Below are positions 9,140 through 17,358 of a stretch of 64,000 nucleotides of DNA, piece by piece. The notes under the pieces were generated by a model. That model was not told the DNA's origin. It did no database searches and worked only from the letters and a program-made list of their open reading frames with translations. How positions within the stretch are numbered: position 1 is the first letter of the stretch; each line of letters starts with the position of its first letter. A program made the translations under genes and the position numbers. Source of the stretch: Reichenbachiella carrageenanivorans (GTDB lineage Bacteria; Bacteroidota; Bacteroidia; Cytophagales; Cyclobacteriaceae); NCBI RefSeq assembly GCF_025639805.1, contig NZ_CP106735.1, forward strand, positions 1,738,001 through 1,802,000, in the 5' to 3' direction.

Positions 9140-12100
9140 ATGGATATGAGTACATCACAAAAGAACCTTCCAGTAAAAGCTAAAACGACTTGCTCCTATT
9201 GTGGTGTAGGTTGTGGAATCGATATAAGTGTCAATTTAAAAGGCAATATAGAAGTCGAAGGCACATCTGATCATCCAGTGAATAGAGGTATGCTTTGTTC
9301 AAAAGGCAGAAGTCTCAACTACGTAGTTCAAGATCAATCCGATCGCTTGCTCTATCCGCAAATGCGTGGAGCTAAAAATCACCCCTTGCAGCGAGTGAGT
9401 TGGGATGCAGCGATCGATCGAGCAGCTGCGGTATTCAAGACATTCATAGAAAAGCATGGCCCCAATTCCGTAGGGTTTTATATCTCAGGCCAGTGCCTCA
9501 CAGAGGAGTACTATTTGGTAAACAAACTGACCAAAGGTTATATAGGTACTAATAATATCGACACGAATTCAAGACTTTGTATGAGCTCGGCAGTGGTAGG
9601 CTATACCAAGACTTTGGGAGAAGACGCTGTGCCAATTGCATATGAAGATATCGAACTGGCTGATTGCTTCCTGATCGCAGGAGCCAATCCCGCTTGGTGT
9701 CACCCTATTCTGTTTAGAAGAATAGAACAGCACAAAGAAAAAAATCCCAATACCAAGATCGTAGTGATCGATCCACGGGTCACAGATTCGTGCGCATTGG
9801 CAGATTTGCATTTGCAACTCACGCCAGGCACAGACGAAGTACTTCTACATGCCATAGGTAGGGTATTGATCGAAAGTGGAAATTTTGATCTCAAATTTAT
9901 CCAAAGCTATACTGATGGCTTTGAAGATTATAAAGAAAAAGTACTGAAAACCTCACTCGAGGAGGCGGCTGTGATTTGTGATGTGCCCGTTGATCAAATC
10001 CAGCTGGCTGCTCAGTACATTGGCGATGCCAAAGGGTTTTTGTCTCTCTGGACCATGGGGCTAAATCAGAGTACGCAAGGGGTAAACAACAATCTTGCAC
10101 TCATCAATCTCAATCTAATTACAGGTCATATTGGCAAACCAGGCTCTGGGCCATTCTCACTGACTGGTCAGCCTAATGCCATGGGAGGTAGAGAAGTAGG
10201 AGGTATGGCTTCTTTGCTTGCGGCGCACCGTGTGCAGGCCAACGAAGACCATAGAAAAGAGGTAGCAGATTTTTGGGGAGTAGAGACCTTGCCAGACAAG
10301 CCAGGGCTCACAGCCACACAGATGTTTGATGCGTTGGATTCGGGAGAGATGAAGGCCGTTTGGATCATCTGTACCAACCCATCTGTGAGTATGCCTAATG
10401 CGGATTTGGTAGATCGTGCCTTGAAGAAAGCCAAATTTGTGGTGGTGCAAGACATCTCATCCAAGTCGGACACGGTAAAATATGCCGATCTCGTATTGCC
10501 AGCTGCAGGATGGTTGGAGAAGGAAGGTACCATGACGAATTCCGAACGAAGAATTAGCTATTTGCCTAAGGTGGTGGATGCACCTGGAGAAGCCTTATCA
10601 GACAATGAAATTTTGATCCGATTTGCCAGACGAATGGGATACGAAGGATTCAATTTTCATTCAATAGAAGAAATTTATGCGGAGCATTGTCGCTTGACTA
10701 AAGGGACTAATATTGACATCTCGGGATTGACTTACCAGCGACTCAAAGCTGCTGGTACTATGCAGTGGCCAGTGCCATCTGCGGACCACCCAGGCACGCC
10801 TAGATTGTTTGAGGATAAGAAATTTTATACACCATCTGGCAAAGCACAAATTTTGCCTGGTGGCAATAAGAACGAATGTGATCAGCTGTCCGAAGAATAT
10901 CCATTGATCCTGACTACTGGGCGTGTGCGCGATCAGTGGCATACCATGACCCGTACGGGCAAAGTGAATAAGCTTAATAAACATATTCCTAAACCGTTTC
11001 TTGAAATTCATCCAGAGGATGCCAAAGTGAGAGGCATCGAAGATGGCATGCCTGTCTTGATACAGAATGATCGTGGAGAAGTACGAGTGAATGCCACAGT
11101 CACAGAAAAGATTAAAAAGGGAGTTGTGTTTTTGCCTATGCACTGGGGTAAAATATTGCAAAACAGTTTCGGTAGAGCTAATAACATCACCAGCAAGACT
11201 TTCGACCCTACATCTAAACAACCAGGTTTCAAATATTCGGCCGTACGGGTGGAAAAATACAAGAAGCCCAAGGAAAAGATCGTGATCGTTGGGGCAGGCG
11301 CTGCGGCGTATCGTTTTATCAATTCTTATCGCACGTTGAATGCCGAAGATGAAATTCATGTTTTTTCGAAAGAGGAATACCCATTCTACAATCGAGTATT
11401 ACTACCCGAGTATGTAAATGAGCATAAAGAGTGGGAAGACTTGCTCAAGTTCAAGTATGGTGAATTCGAGGAGTTGAATGTGACACTGCACAACGCCACC
11501 AGTATCGAAGATGTAGATAAGGTGAAAAAAACGGTTGTAGATTCCAATGGTATTACCCATACTTATGATAAGCTGATATTAGGTACAGGCTCGCGGGCTT
11601 TTGTGCCAAACAACATCCCGATGGAGCTGCCAGGGCTATTTACCATGCGTGATAGACACAGCGCTGATGGGCTCAAAAAATACATTGACAACAAAGGGCA
11701 TGTATTGATAGTAGGCGGAGGTCTGCTGGGATTGGAATTGGCTTCTGCACTGAGAGAGATAGACGTGGAAGTGTCTATAGTGCAGTTGTCCACCCGCCTC
11801 ATGGAGCGTCAGCTCGATACGATGGCCAGTACCTTGCTTCGTCAAATGATCGAAGAAATGGGTGTGCATGTGTATACCAACGATGAAGTGCACAACATCA
11901 ATGTGAAGGGAGAAAAGGATATTAGAATAGATCTTAAAAGTGGTAAAAAGATCGACTGTCAGGCTGCCGTATTTGCGATCGGCACCAGACCCAACGATCA
12001 GCTGGCAAGGATCGCTAGTCTCAAGTGTGCCAGAGGCATCATTGTGAACGACTACATGCAAACGAGCCATCCAGAAATATACGCCATTGGCGAAATAGCC

Positions 12101-12679
12101 GAGCACAATCAGAAATTGAATGGTACTACGGCAGCAGCGGAGGATCAGGCAGACATTGCTGCAAGGCATATCGCAGGAGATCTGAGTGCGCTCTACAAGG
12201 GCACCGTGCCTATGAATATTCTCAAATTCCCAGACTTGGATCTGTGTTCGATAGGGATGCCAGATGCTCCACTCAATATGAAAGACTTTGATGAAATCAT
12301 CTTTATCGATAAGTCGATGAAGTACTACAAAAAGTGTATCATTCATCAAGATCGACTTATAGGAGCGGTGTTGATGGGAGACAAAGCCGAATTTGCCGAG
12401 TTTAAAGAGTTGATCGAAAACGAAGTAGAGCTGTCCGAAAAACGGAAAGAACTTTTGCGCTCGGGGCAAGCAGCTGAGCCTATGTTGGGCAACCTGGTTT
12501 GCTCTTGTAGCAACGTCGGTACAGGCAATCTCGAAAAAGCATTCGCGGGCGGATGCCAAACCCTAGCCGAAGCTTGCCAGTCTACTGGTGCAGGGTTGGG
12601 CTGTGGCAGTTGCAAAGGTGAAGTGCAGCAGATGCTCAAAAAGCATTTAGAAGACAAAGAAATGGCGCTCGTATCCTGA
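9140..12679 (+). CDS. nasC: Assimilatory nitrate reductase fused to FAD/NAD(P) reductase and BFD [2Fe-2S] domain
   Basis: 1179 residues, far longer than a typical NasA/NarB catalytic subunit of about 700. Residues 1-710 are a molybdopterin enzyme: a [4Fe-4S] motif with Cys18, Cys21, Cys25 and Cys53 (CSYCGVGC, GMLCSKG), the likely Mo-ligand Cys in NSRLCMSSAV near residue 150, and a dinucleotide-binding C-terminal domain. Residues about 712-1090 are a pyridine-nucleotide-disulfide-type FAD reductase (KIVIVGAGAAAYRF, LIVGGGLLGLELA) like the N-terminus of NirB. Residues about 1118-1165 are a BFD cluster (CSCSN, then GLGCGSCKGE). The chain therefore can carry electrons from NAD(P)H to nitrate alone. 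A second in-frame ATG is at 9146. The symbol denotes role rather than proven orthology. Confidence 0.92.
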   Translation: MDMSTSQKNLPVKAKTTCSYCGVGCGIDISVNLKGNIEVEGTSDHPVNRGMLCSKGRSLNYVVQDQSDRLLYPQMRGAKNHPLQRVSWDAAIDRAAAVFKTFIEKHGPNSVGFYISGQCLTEEYYLVNKLTKGYIGTNNIDTNSRLCMSSAVVGYTKTLGEDAVPIAYEDIELADCFLIAGANPAWCHPILFRRIEQHKEKNPNTKIVVIDPRVTDSCALADLHLQLTPGTDEVLLHAIGRVLIESGNFDLKFIQSYTDGFEDYKEKVLKTSLEEAAVICDVPVDQIQLAAQYIGDAKGFLSLWTMGLNQSTQGVNNNLALINLNLITGHIGKPGSGPFSLTGQPNAMGGREVGGMASLLAAHRVQANEDHRKEVADFWGVETLPDKPGLTATQMFDALDSGEMKAVWIICTNPSVSMPNADLVDRALKKAKFVVVQDISSKSDTVKYADLVLPAAGWLEKEGTMTNSERRISYLPKVVDAPGEALSDNEILIRFARRMGYEGFNFHSIEEIYAEHCRLTKGTNIDISGLTYQRLKAAGTMQWPVPSADHPGTPRLFEDKKFYTPSGKAQILPGGNKNECDQLSEEYPLILTTGRVRDQWHTMTRTGKVNKLNKHIPKPFLEIHPEDAKVRGIEDGMPVLIQNDRGEVRVNATVTEKIKKGVVFLPMHWGKILQNSFGRANNITSKTFDPTSKQPGFKYSAVRVEKYKKPKEKIVIVGAGAAAYRFINSYRTLNAEDEIHVFSKEEYPFYNRVLLPEYVNEHKEWEDLLKFKYGEFEELNVTLHNATSIEDVDKVKKTVVDSNGITHTYDKLILGTGSRAFVPNNIPMELPGLFTMRDRHSADGLKKYIDNKGHVLIVGGGLLGLELASALREIDVEVSIVQLSTRLMERQLDTMASTLLRQMIEEMGVHVYTNDEVHNINVKGEKDIRIDLKSGKKIDCQAAVFAIGTRPNDQLARIASLKCARGIIVNDYMQTSHPEIYAIGEIAEHNQKLNGTTAAAEDQADIAARHIAGDLSALYKGTVPMNILKFPDLDLCSIGMPDAPLNMKDFDEIIFIDKSMKYYKKCIIHQDRLIGAVLMGDKAEFAEFKELIENEVELSEKRKELLRSGQAAEPMLGNLVCSCSNVGTGNLEKAFAGGCQTLAEACQSTGAGLGCGSCKGEVQQMLKKHLEDKEMALVS

Positions 12680-12709
12680 TTAAATTATATTTGACACAAA
12701 GAATTAGTA

Positions 12710-14134
12710 ATGGAGAAAAAAAATTTGGTCAGGGTATTTGTAAAGGGAGGAATACTGTCTCCTGGCGATTTTTTAAAAATATTGACAACGGCTAAAGAAT
12801 TGGGTTCAGAATTCATCCATTTGGGTTCGAGACAGGACATCCTATTTCCGGCCAAGGACAGAAGCAAAGCCCTGCTCGAAAATATTTTTAGGTCGATCAA
12901 TACTGAATATGAGGTCAATGAATTTACGCACCAAAACATAGTAAGCTCCTATGTGGCACTGGATGTCATGCCCAACAAAAAATGGTTGGTGCCTCATGTC
13001 TATCATTATATTCTCGATAGCTTTGATTTTCGTGCTAAGTACCGGATCAATCTGGTAGACCCTTCGCAGAGCATGGTGCCGCTTTTTACAGGCAACATCA
13101 ATTTTATTGCTTCTACCACGGACAATTACTGGTACATGTACTTGCGTCTAAAACAGTATGAAAATCGTCCGATCCCATATACCAAGCTCATTCATGGGTA
13201 TGATTTGTCCAAGGTGGCGAGCTGCCTCAATGCTATGGATTTGGAGAAAGAGGATCTTCAGCTCGAAGGGTTATTTACCACAGTAGATCAATTGGAAGTA
13301 AATACACTCAACCCTGTGGAAGAACTGAAATACCCAGATGCGGCGTTTCCATACTACGAAGGACTGAACCGTGAGCCAGGGGGCAACTACTGGCTAGGGC
13401 TCTACTGGAGAAACAACAAATTCACGATCAATTTTTTAATTGAGCTGTGCCGCAGGTGCATGGATACCAACGTGGGAAAAATTAGCTTGACGCCTTGGAA
13501 GTCTTTAATTATCAAAGGTATTGAGGAAAACTATTTTGTGGGTTGGGAAAAGCTTATGGGACGGTTTGGGATTAATTTGCGCCACTCTTCGCTAGAGCTC
13601 AACTGGCATTTGCCCGTGCTGAGCGATGAGGCATTGGAGTTGAAAAACTATCTGGTTAGGGCACTGGATCAGCAAGACATCAGTACCTCGGGGTTGACCT
13701 TTACCATCAAGCCAAACAATGATATTTACTTGTTTACTTCTGTGGTGATAGAGATCAATACCGAAGATGGTGATGGAGGCAATACCTACAATATTTTGTA
13801 TTCGAAGGACTTTAACCCCAACTCGGCGGAGTATTTGACCTACGTTAAAAATGTAACTAAAAATGTACTACCAGCCCTACTGATGGAACTGAGTGTGATG
13901 TACTTTGATCAGATCGATGATCAACCCAAAGTCATCACTAAGAAAAAGGACAGTGCGCCGAAAGCAGAGCGAGTCAGTGAGCGCTATCAGTGCAAGCAGT
14001 GTCTAAGTATCTACGATGCTCAGTACGGAGACGAAGCTGCAAACGTGGCGCCAGGCACCCCTTTCGATAGTCTGCCGGATGCATACATCTGCCCAACTTG
14101 CGAAGCCAAGAAAACGGAATTTGTATTGGTGTAA
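12710..14134 (+). CDS. Nitrite/sulfite-reductase-like protein without siroheme cysteines, with C-terminal rubredoxin
   Basis: 474 residues, 30 bases behind the nitrate reductase and surely in its operon. Residues 1-about 400 resemble two ferredoxin-like half-domains of siroheme reductases (GGILSPGDFLKI, FIHLGSRQDILFP, later KISLTPWKSLIIKGI), but no C-x5-C/C-x3-C siroheme set exists; the only internal pair is LCRRC. Residues about 427-474 form a rubredoxin: CKQC, then YICPTCEAKK. I infer an electron carrier or assembly/partner protein for nitrate reductase or NirBD rather than an enzyme. Similar proteins next to nitrate reductase in other Bacteroidota are known to me only as rubredoxin-domain proteins. 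Confidence 0.75.
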   Translation: MEKKNLVRVFVKGGILSPGDFLKILTTAKELGSEFIHLGSRQDILFPAKDRSKALLENIFRSINTEYEVNEFTHQNIVSSYVALDVMPNKKWLVPHVYHYILDSFDFRAKYRINLVDPSQSMVPLFTGNINFIASTTDNYWYMYLRLKQYENRPIPYTKLIHGYDLSKVASCLNAMDLEKEDLQLEGLFTTVDQLEVNTLNPVEELKYPDAAFPYYEGLNREPGGNYWLGLYWRNNKFTINFLIELCRRCMDTNVGKISLTPWKSLIIKGIEENYFVGWEKLMGRFGINLRHSSLELNWHLPVLSDEALELKNYLVRALDQQDISTSGLTFTIKPNNDIYLFTSVVIEINTEDGDGGNTYNILYSKDFNPNSAEYLTYVKNVTKNVLPALLMELSVMYFDQIDDQPKVITKKKDSAPKAERVSERYQCKQCLSIYDAQYGDEAANVAPGTPFDSLPDAYICPTCEAKKTEFVLV

Positions 14135-14439
14135 TAGTAGGGTTGTAATTAGACTTGGCTTATTATAAGACGAGTATCCCCCTGTATAGTAGTTTTGGTT
14201 TATGTCTTATGACGAGTAGGATTAAGACGGGGTATACGAGCTGAACTTTTTCTTTTATTAGTTCGAATAATTTCTTCTTTAATTTTTGATACAGACGAAA
14301 AAATCCACTTAATTCGGTGGATTTATACCTGTTCATAAAAAGGACTTTCATAAAGGGGCGAAATCATTAATTTTTTTTTAAACAAGAATAATTATTTAGG
14401 TATTGATGAGTCACCTTTGGTGAACAACTTTTCATTGAT
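14135..14439. other. 305-base gap without a convincing gene; one hairpin
   Basis: AT-rich. The only structure I see is an 8-bp inverted repeat AAATCCAC (14301-14308) / GTGGATTT (14317-14324). Read on the minus strand it is followed by a T run, so it would terminate a minus-strand transcript, although no minus gene is evident here. A weak 62-codon minus frame at 14163-14351 has no recognisable features. Confidence 0.4.
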
Positions 14440-15066
14440 ATGATACACCCTAAAACAGAACTTAAATTAATTAATCAGGAAGTCGGATACGGAGTATTCG
14501 CTACAGATTTTATTCCTGAAGGTACTATCGTCTACGTGAAGGATAGTTTAGAATTGGTCATATCTCCTACCGACTATCTGGTGCATTCCAGCGAAATGCA
14601 AGAGGCCATAGAGAAGTATTCATATATGGATGAAAATGGAAATAGGATTGTAAGTTGGGATTTTGCTAAATATGTCAATCACTGCTGCAACTGCAACACG
14701 ATCAGCACGGGTTATGGTTTTGAAATGGCCATTCGAGATATTCACAAAGGAGATCAGATCACGGATGAATATGGTATTTTCAACATAGACAAAGAAATGG
14801 AGCTGGTCTGTGGAGAAAGCAAGTGTAGAAAAAAAATCCGCCCAGAAGACTTTGATCTACTGTATCAAAAATGGGATGATAAGATTAAAAAATCAATTGG
14901 CAAATTGTTTAACGTGGAGCAACCTCTCTTGCCACTGCTAGACCATGCAGTACGGAGTGAACTGGATCAGTTTTTTACCAATCCAGAATTTTACAAATCC
15001 GTCTATGCACTCAAGTACAAGCAGCACGACTTGATAGCCGAGACAAAAAATAATTCAGTGTTTTAG
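14440..15066 (+). CDS. SET-domain protein (putative protein-lysine methyltransferase)
   Basis: 208 residues. The SET fold is shown by GYGVFATDFIPEGTIV near residue 16 and the SAM/lysine-channel block YVNHCCNCNT near residue 80, followed by ITDEYG near residue 105. A post-SET-like Cys-rich patch (CGESKCRKKI) follows. Family members methylate lysines; bacterial substrates are mostly unknown. Stand-alone gene ending at a good terminator. Nothing in the context suggests a target. Confidence 0.85.
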   Translation: MIHPKTELKLINQEVGYGVFATDFIPEGTIVYVKDSLELVISPTDYLVHSSEMQEAIEKYSYMDENGNRIVSWDFAKYVNHCCNCNTISTGYGFEMAIRDIHKGDQITDEYGIFNIDKEMELVCGESKCRKKIRPEDFDLLYQKWDDKIKKSIGKLFNVEQPLLPLLDHAVRSELDQFFTNPEFYKSVYALKYKQHDLIAETKNNSVF

Positions 15067-15078
15067 CATAAGCAATAG

Positions 15079-15123
15079 AAGCCTTCGGTGATTCGGCTAG
15101 TAGCCTTGCAGAAGGCTTTTTTT
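15079..15123. terminator. Bidirectional terminator between convergent genes
   Basis: Stem AAGCCTTC (15079-15086) / GAAGGCTT (15111-15118), with a smaller internal hairpin GGCTA/TAGCC at 15095-15105, followed by a T run to 15123. Serves the SET gene and perhaps the transporter gene that ends at 15133. Confidence 0.75.
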
Positions 15124-15132
15124 AGAACTGGG

Positions 15133-17355
15133 TTACTTTATTATCTTGGATTTCGTACTGTTCACAAACAAGACATCGCCGATGGCATCATAACCTTGGA
15201 AAATTTCTGTTCCAAGTTGTTTCACTGCCTCAGATCGGAAACCCAGAATGGTCAGGTCGGCATCTTTGGAGTGCTCGTTGATAATCTGGCGATTGTCGAT
15301 ACCCTCGGAGCGTTCGATAATACGGACGTTATTGGCAGAGATGGGAAGTCGACCCGTTTTGATCAGGTCGAGTAGTTCTTGTTTTTGCTGCTCTAGCTCT
15401 GCGTCGTTCACGATCGCTGATATTTTGATTTCCGCTTTTTTCCATTGGGGGTGACCCAATATCACAAAACCGAGTAAGATCATCAGATTGGCATTGTTGA
15501 AATCCGACGGCATGATCCAGATGTGAATCTCCGCTTTAGATTCTAGTCCACGATGGCTACTGGCGAGTATACAGGTGTCAAATCCAGAAGCGCGTACCAT
15601 GGCATAGTTGTCCATGATGTCTTTCAGCTCTTCGGGATGCTGCTTCGAAAATTCGAAAAGCATCATGTTGATATCTTTACCCGAAACGCTTGGTAGCTGC
15701 AAGGCCTGAGCTACCGCCGTAGTGTATGATGGCGACACCATTGTATCTACATAGACATTGCTTTCGGAGATATTGGCCACACGGATGAGTCTGGCTAGCT
15801 CCTCTTTAGATTCTTGGTTGGTCTCGCTAGAATAGTAGCCATTGATGAAATGGAGGTAGGTGCCAAATCCATAGCGATGCGAGATCCAGCTCATCATTTC
15901 AAAAGCTGTAGGTCTTTCGAATGATGAACCAGAGATACAGATTACAGAAGGTCTCCAGTTGTCATCGTCTTTGTCGGCTTTTTGTATAAATACCTGTATC
16001 TGCCGAATCAATTGGAAGATAACACCTTGGAAAATATTGGCCATTCCTGCTTTTTCTTCATTGAATTTGGACAAACCAAAATAGATTAAAATCATGATGA
16101 CAATAGATGCGATGGCATAGGCCGCATCCATTTTAAAAATCAAAAATAAGCACATGATAGCACCTAGTAGAGAGATATACCATTTAGACCTAAAGGCTGG
16201 TCGGTACGAGGGATCGGCTGCAAAATGCTGAAAGAAAGAAATGGTACATATGGCTCCGTACGTGACCATAAAGAACATAGAGATTACTTTGGCTACGGTA
16301 TCGATACTACCTAAACTCACAAAAAACAAGGCCAAACCAACTGTGACAACGGTAGAATTTACGGGTTCATTGGTATTTGCTTTTCCTTTGGATAAAAAAT
16401 TGTTGATGCCTTGAGTGGGGAAAATATGATCTGCGGCCAACGCTTGAAGTGTACGAGGTGCCACCATGATAGAACCTAGTGCGGAGGAGATGGTGGCTGC
16501 CGCCAATCCAATCGGGATAATAGGCCCCCATAATGCAATCTTAGACATGATCAATTGGTCATTCACTAGATCTTCTGGGCTGGCATTCACTGCCAATTTG
16601 TAACCAATAAACACATAAATCACCATGCCGATCAACGTGGCAGAAAGTGTGCCCCAAGGAATTGACTTTTTAGGATCTTTGAGATCTCCCGATAGACCTA
16701 CACCAGCTGTCATACCGGTGAAGGCTGGAAAAATAATGGCGAAAACGATAAAGAAGTCTTGGCTTTCGGTTGCCCGTGCCATGATGTCGAATTCATTTAG
16801 GCTGGCATTATAGTCCGTACTGCCAAGGAAGAAAAACGTAAGAGAAACAAACAATGTAGCTACCACGATATAGAGGGCTTTCATACCCAGGTCAGCACCC
16901 TTGGTGAGCATGAGTATGCTCAGTAGCAATACCGCAGGGATAGTGATCCAGCGCTTGTCGGCTATGCCTAGATGGTAGACGTCATTGGCCCATGCGATCA
17001 CAGGATCAAAAGCTTCACCGAAGGCAATGACATAAAAAGCCACACTAATAGCCTGCGATAGGTATAGCGCAATCCCAATTGATGCTCCGATATTGATCCC
17101 AAATGAGCGAGAAATAATGTAATACTCGCCGCCGCCTTCTACTTTTTGATTGGTTGCGATTTCTGCTATGGCCATTGCTGTAGGGATGGTGATCAGGTGT
17201 CCGATGAGTACGATGGCCACCGTGCCTAAAAAACCCACACTACCCACTGCAAAGCCAAATCTCAAGAACATCACAGCTCCTAGAATGGTAGAGATAGCAG
17301 TCAAAAACACAGGTAAAGTGCCAAAATTAGCCTTTTTAGAGAGTAGGTCGTTCAT
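15133..17355 (-). CDS. SLC12-like cation-chloride cotransporter (APC superfamily)
   Basis: 740 residues. The N-terminal 450 or so form about 12 membrane helices with the APC-type unwound helix 1 (TAISTILGAVMFLRFGFAVG) and the EGGGEYYIISRSFG segment typical of SLC12/cation-chloride carriers. The last 280 residues are a cytoplasmic domain (VICISGSSFERPTAFEMMSWISHRYGFG) like that of Na-K-Cl cotransporters and contain a UspA-like arrangement. It starts 3 bases after the stop of the 908-residue gene upstream, so the two are co-transcribed. Ion specificity cannot be read from sequence; an amino-acid carrier is less likely because of the cytoplasmic domain. Confidence 0.82.
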   Translation of the reverse strand: MNDLLSKKANFGTLPVFLTAISTILGAVMFLRFGFAVGSVGFLGTVAIVLIGHLITIPTAMAIAEIATNQKVEGGGEYYIISRSFGINIGASIGIALYLSQAISVAFYVIAFGEAFDPVIAWANDVYHLGIADKRWITIPAVLLLSILMLTKGADLGMKALYIVVATLFVSLTFFFLGSTDYNASLNEFDIMARATESQDFFIVFAIIFPAFTGMTAGVGLSGDLKDPKKSIPWGTLSATLIGMVIYVFIGYKLAVNASPEDLVNDQLIMSKIALWGPIIPIGLAAATISSALGSIMVAPRTLQALAADHIFPTQGINNFLSKGKANTNEPVNSTVVTVGLALFFVSLGSIDTVAKVISMFFMVTYGAICTISFFQHFAADPSYRPAFRSKWYISLLGAIMCLFLIFKMDAAYAIASIVIMILIYFGLSKFNEEKAGMANIFQGVIFQLIRQIQVFIQKADKDDDNWRPSVICISGSSFERPTAFEMMSWISHRYGFGTYLHFINGYYSSETNQESKEELARLIRVANISESNVYVDTMVSPSYTTAVAQALQLPSVSGKDINMMLFEFSKQHPEELKDIMDNYAMVRASGFDTCILASSHRGLESKAEIHIWIMPSDFNNANLMILLGFVILGHPQWKKAEIKISAIVNDAELEQQKQELLDLIKTGRLPISANNVRIIERSEGIDNRQIINEHSKDADLTILGFRSEAVKQLGTEIFQGYDAIGDVLFVNSTKSKIIK

Positions 17356-17358
17356 GAT

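Noticed and set aside
10661..11359. 232-codon open frame on the minus strand
   Set aside because: Lies wholly inside the nitrate reductase gene, antisense, with no family features.
11636..12559. 307-codon open frame on the minus strand
   Set aside because: Antisense shadow of the FAD/BFD part of the nitrate reductase gene; composition is His/Cys/Phe-rich as typical of shadows.
14163..14351. 62-codon minus frame
   Set aside because: No start context, no homologous features, interrupted by a hairpin with T run; kept only as a possible transcript.
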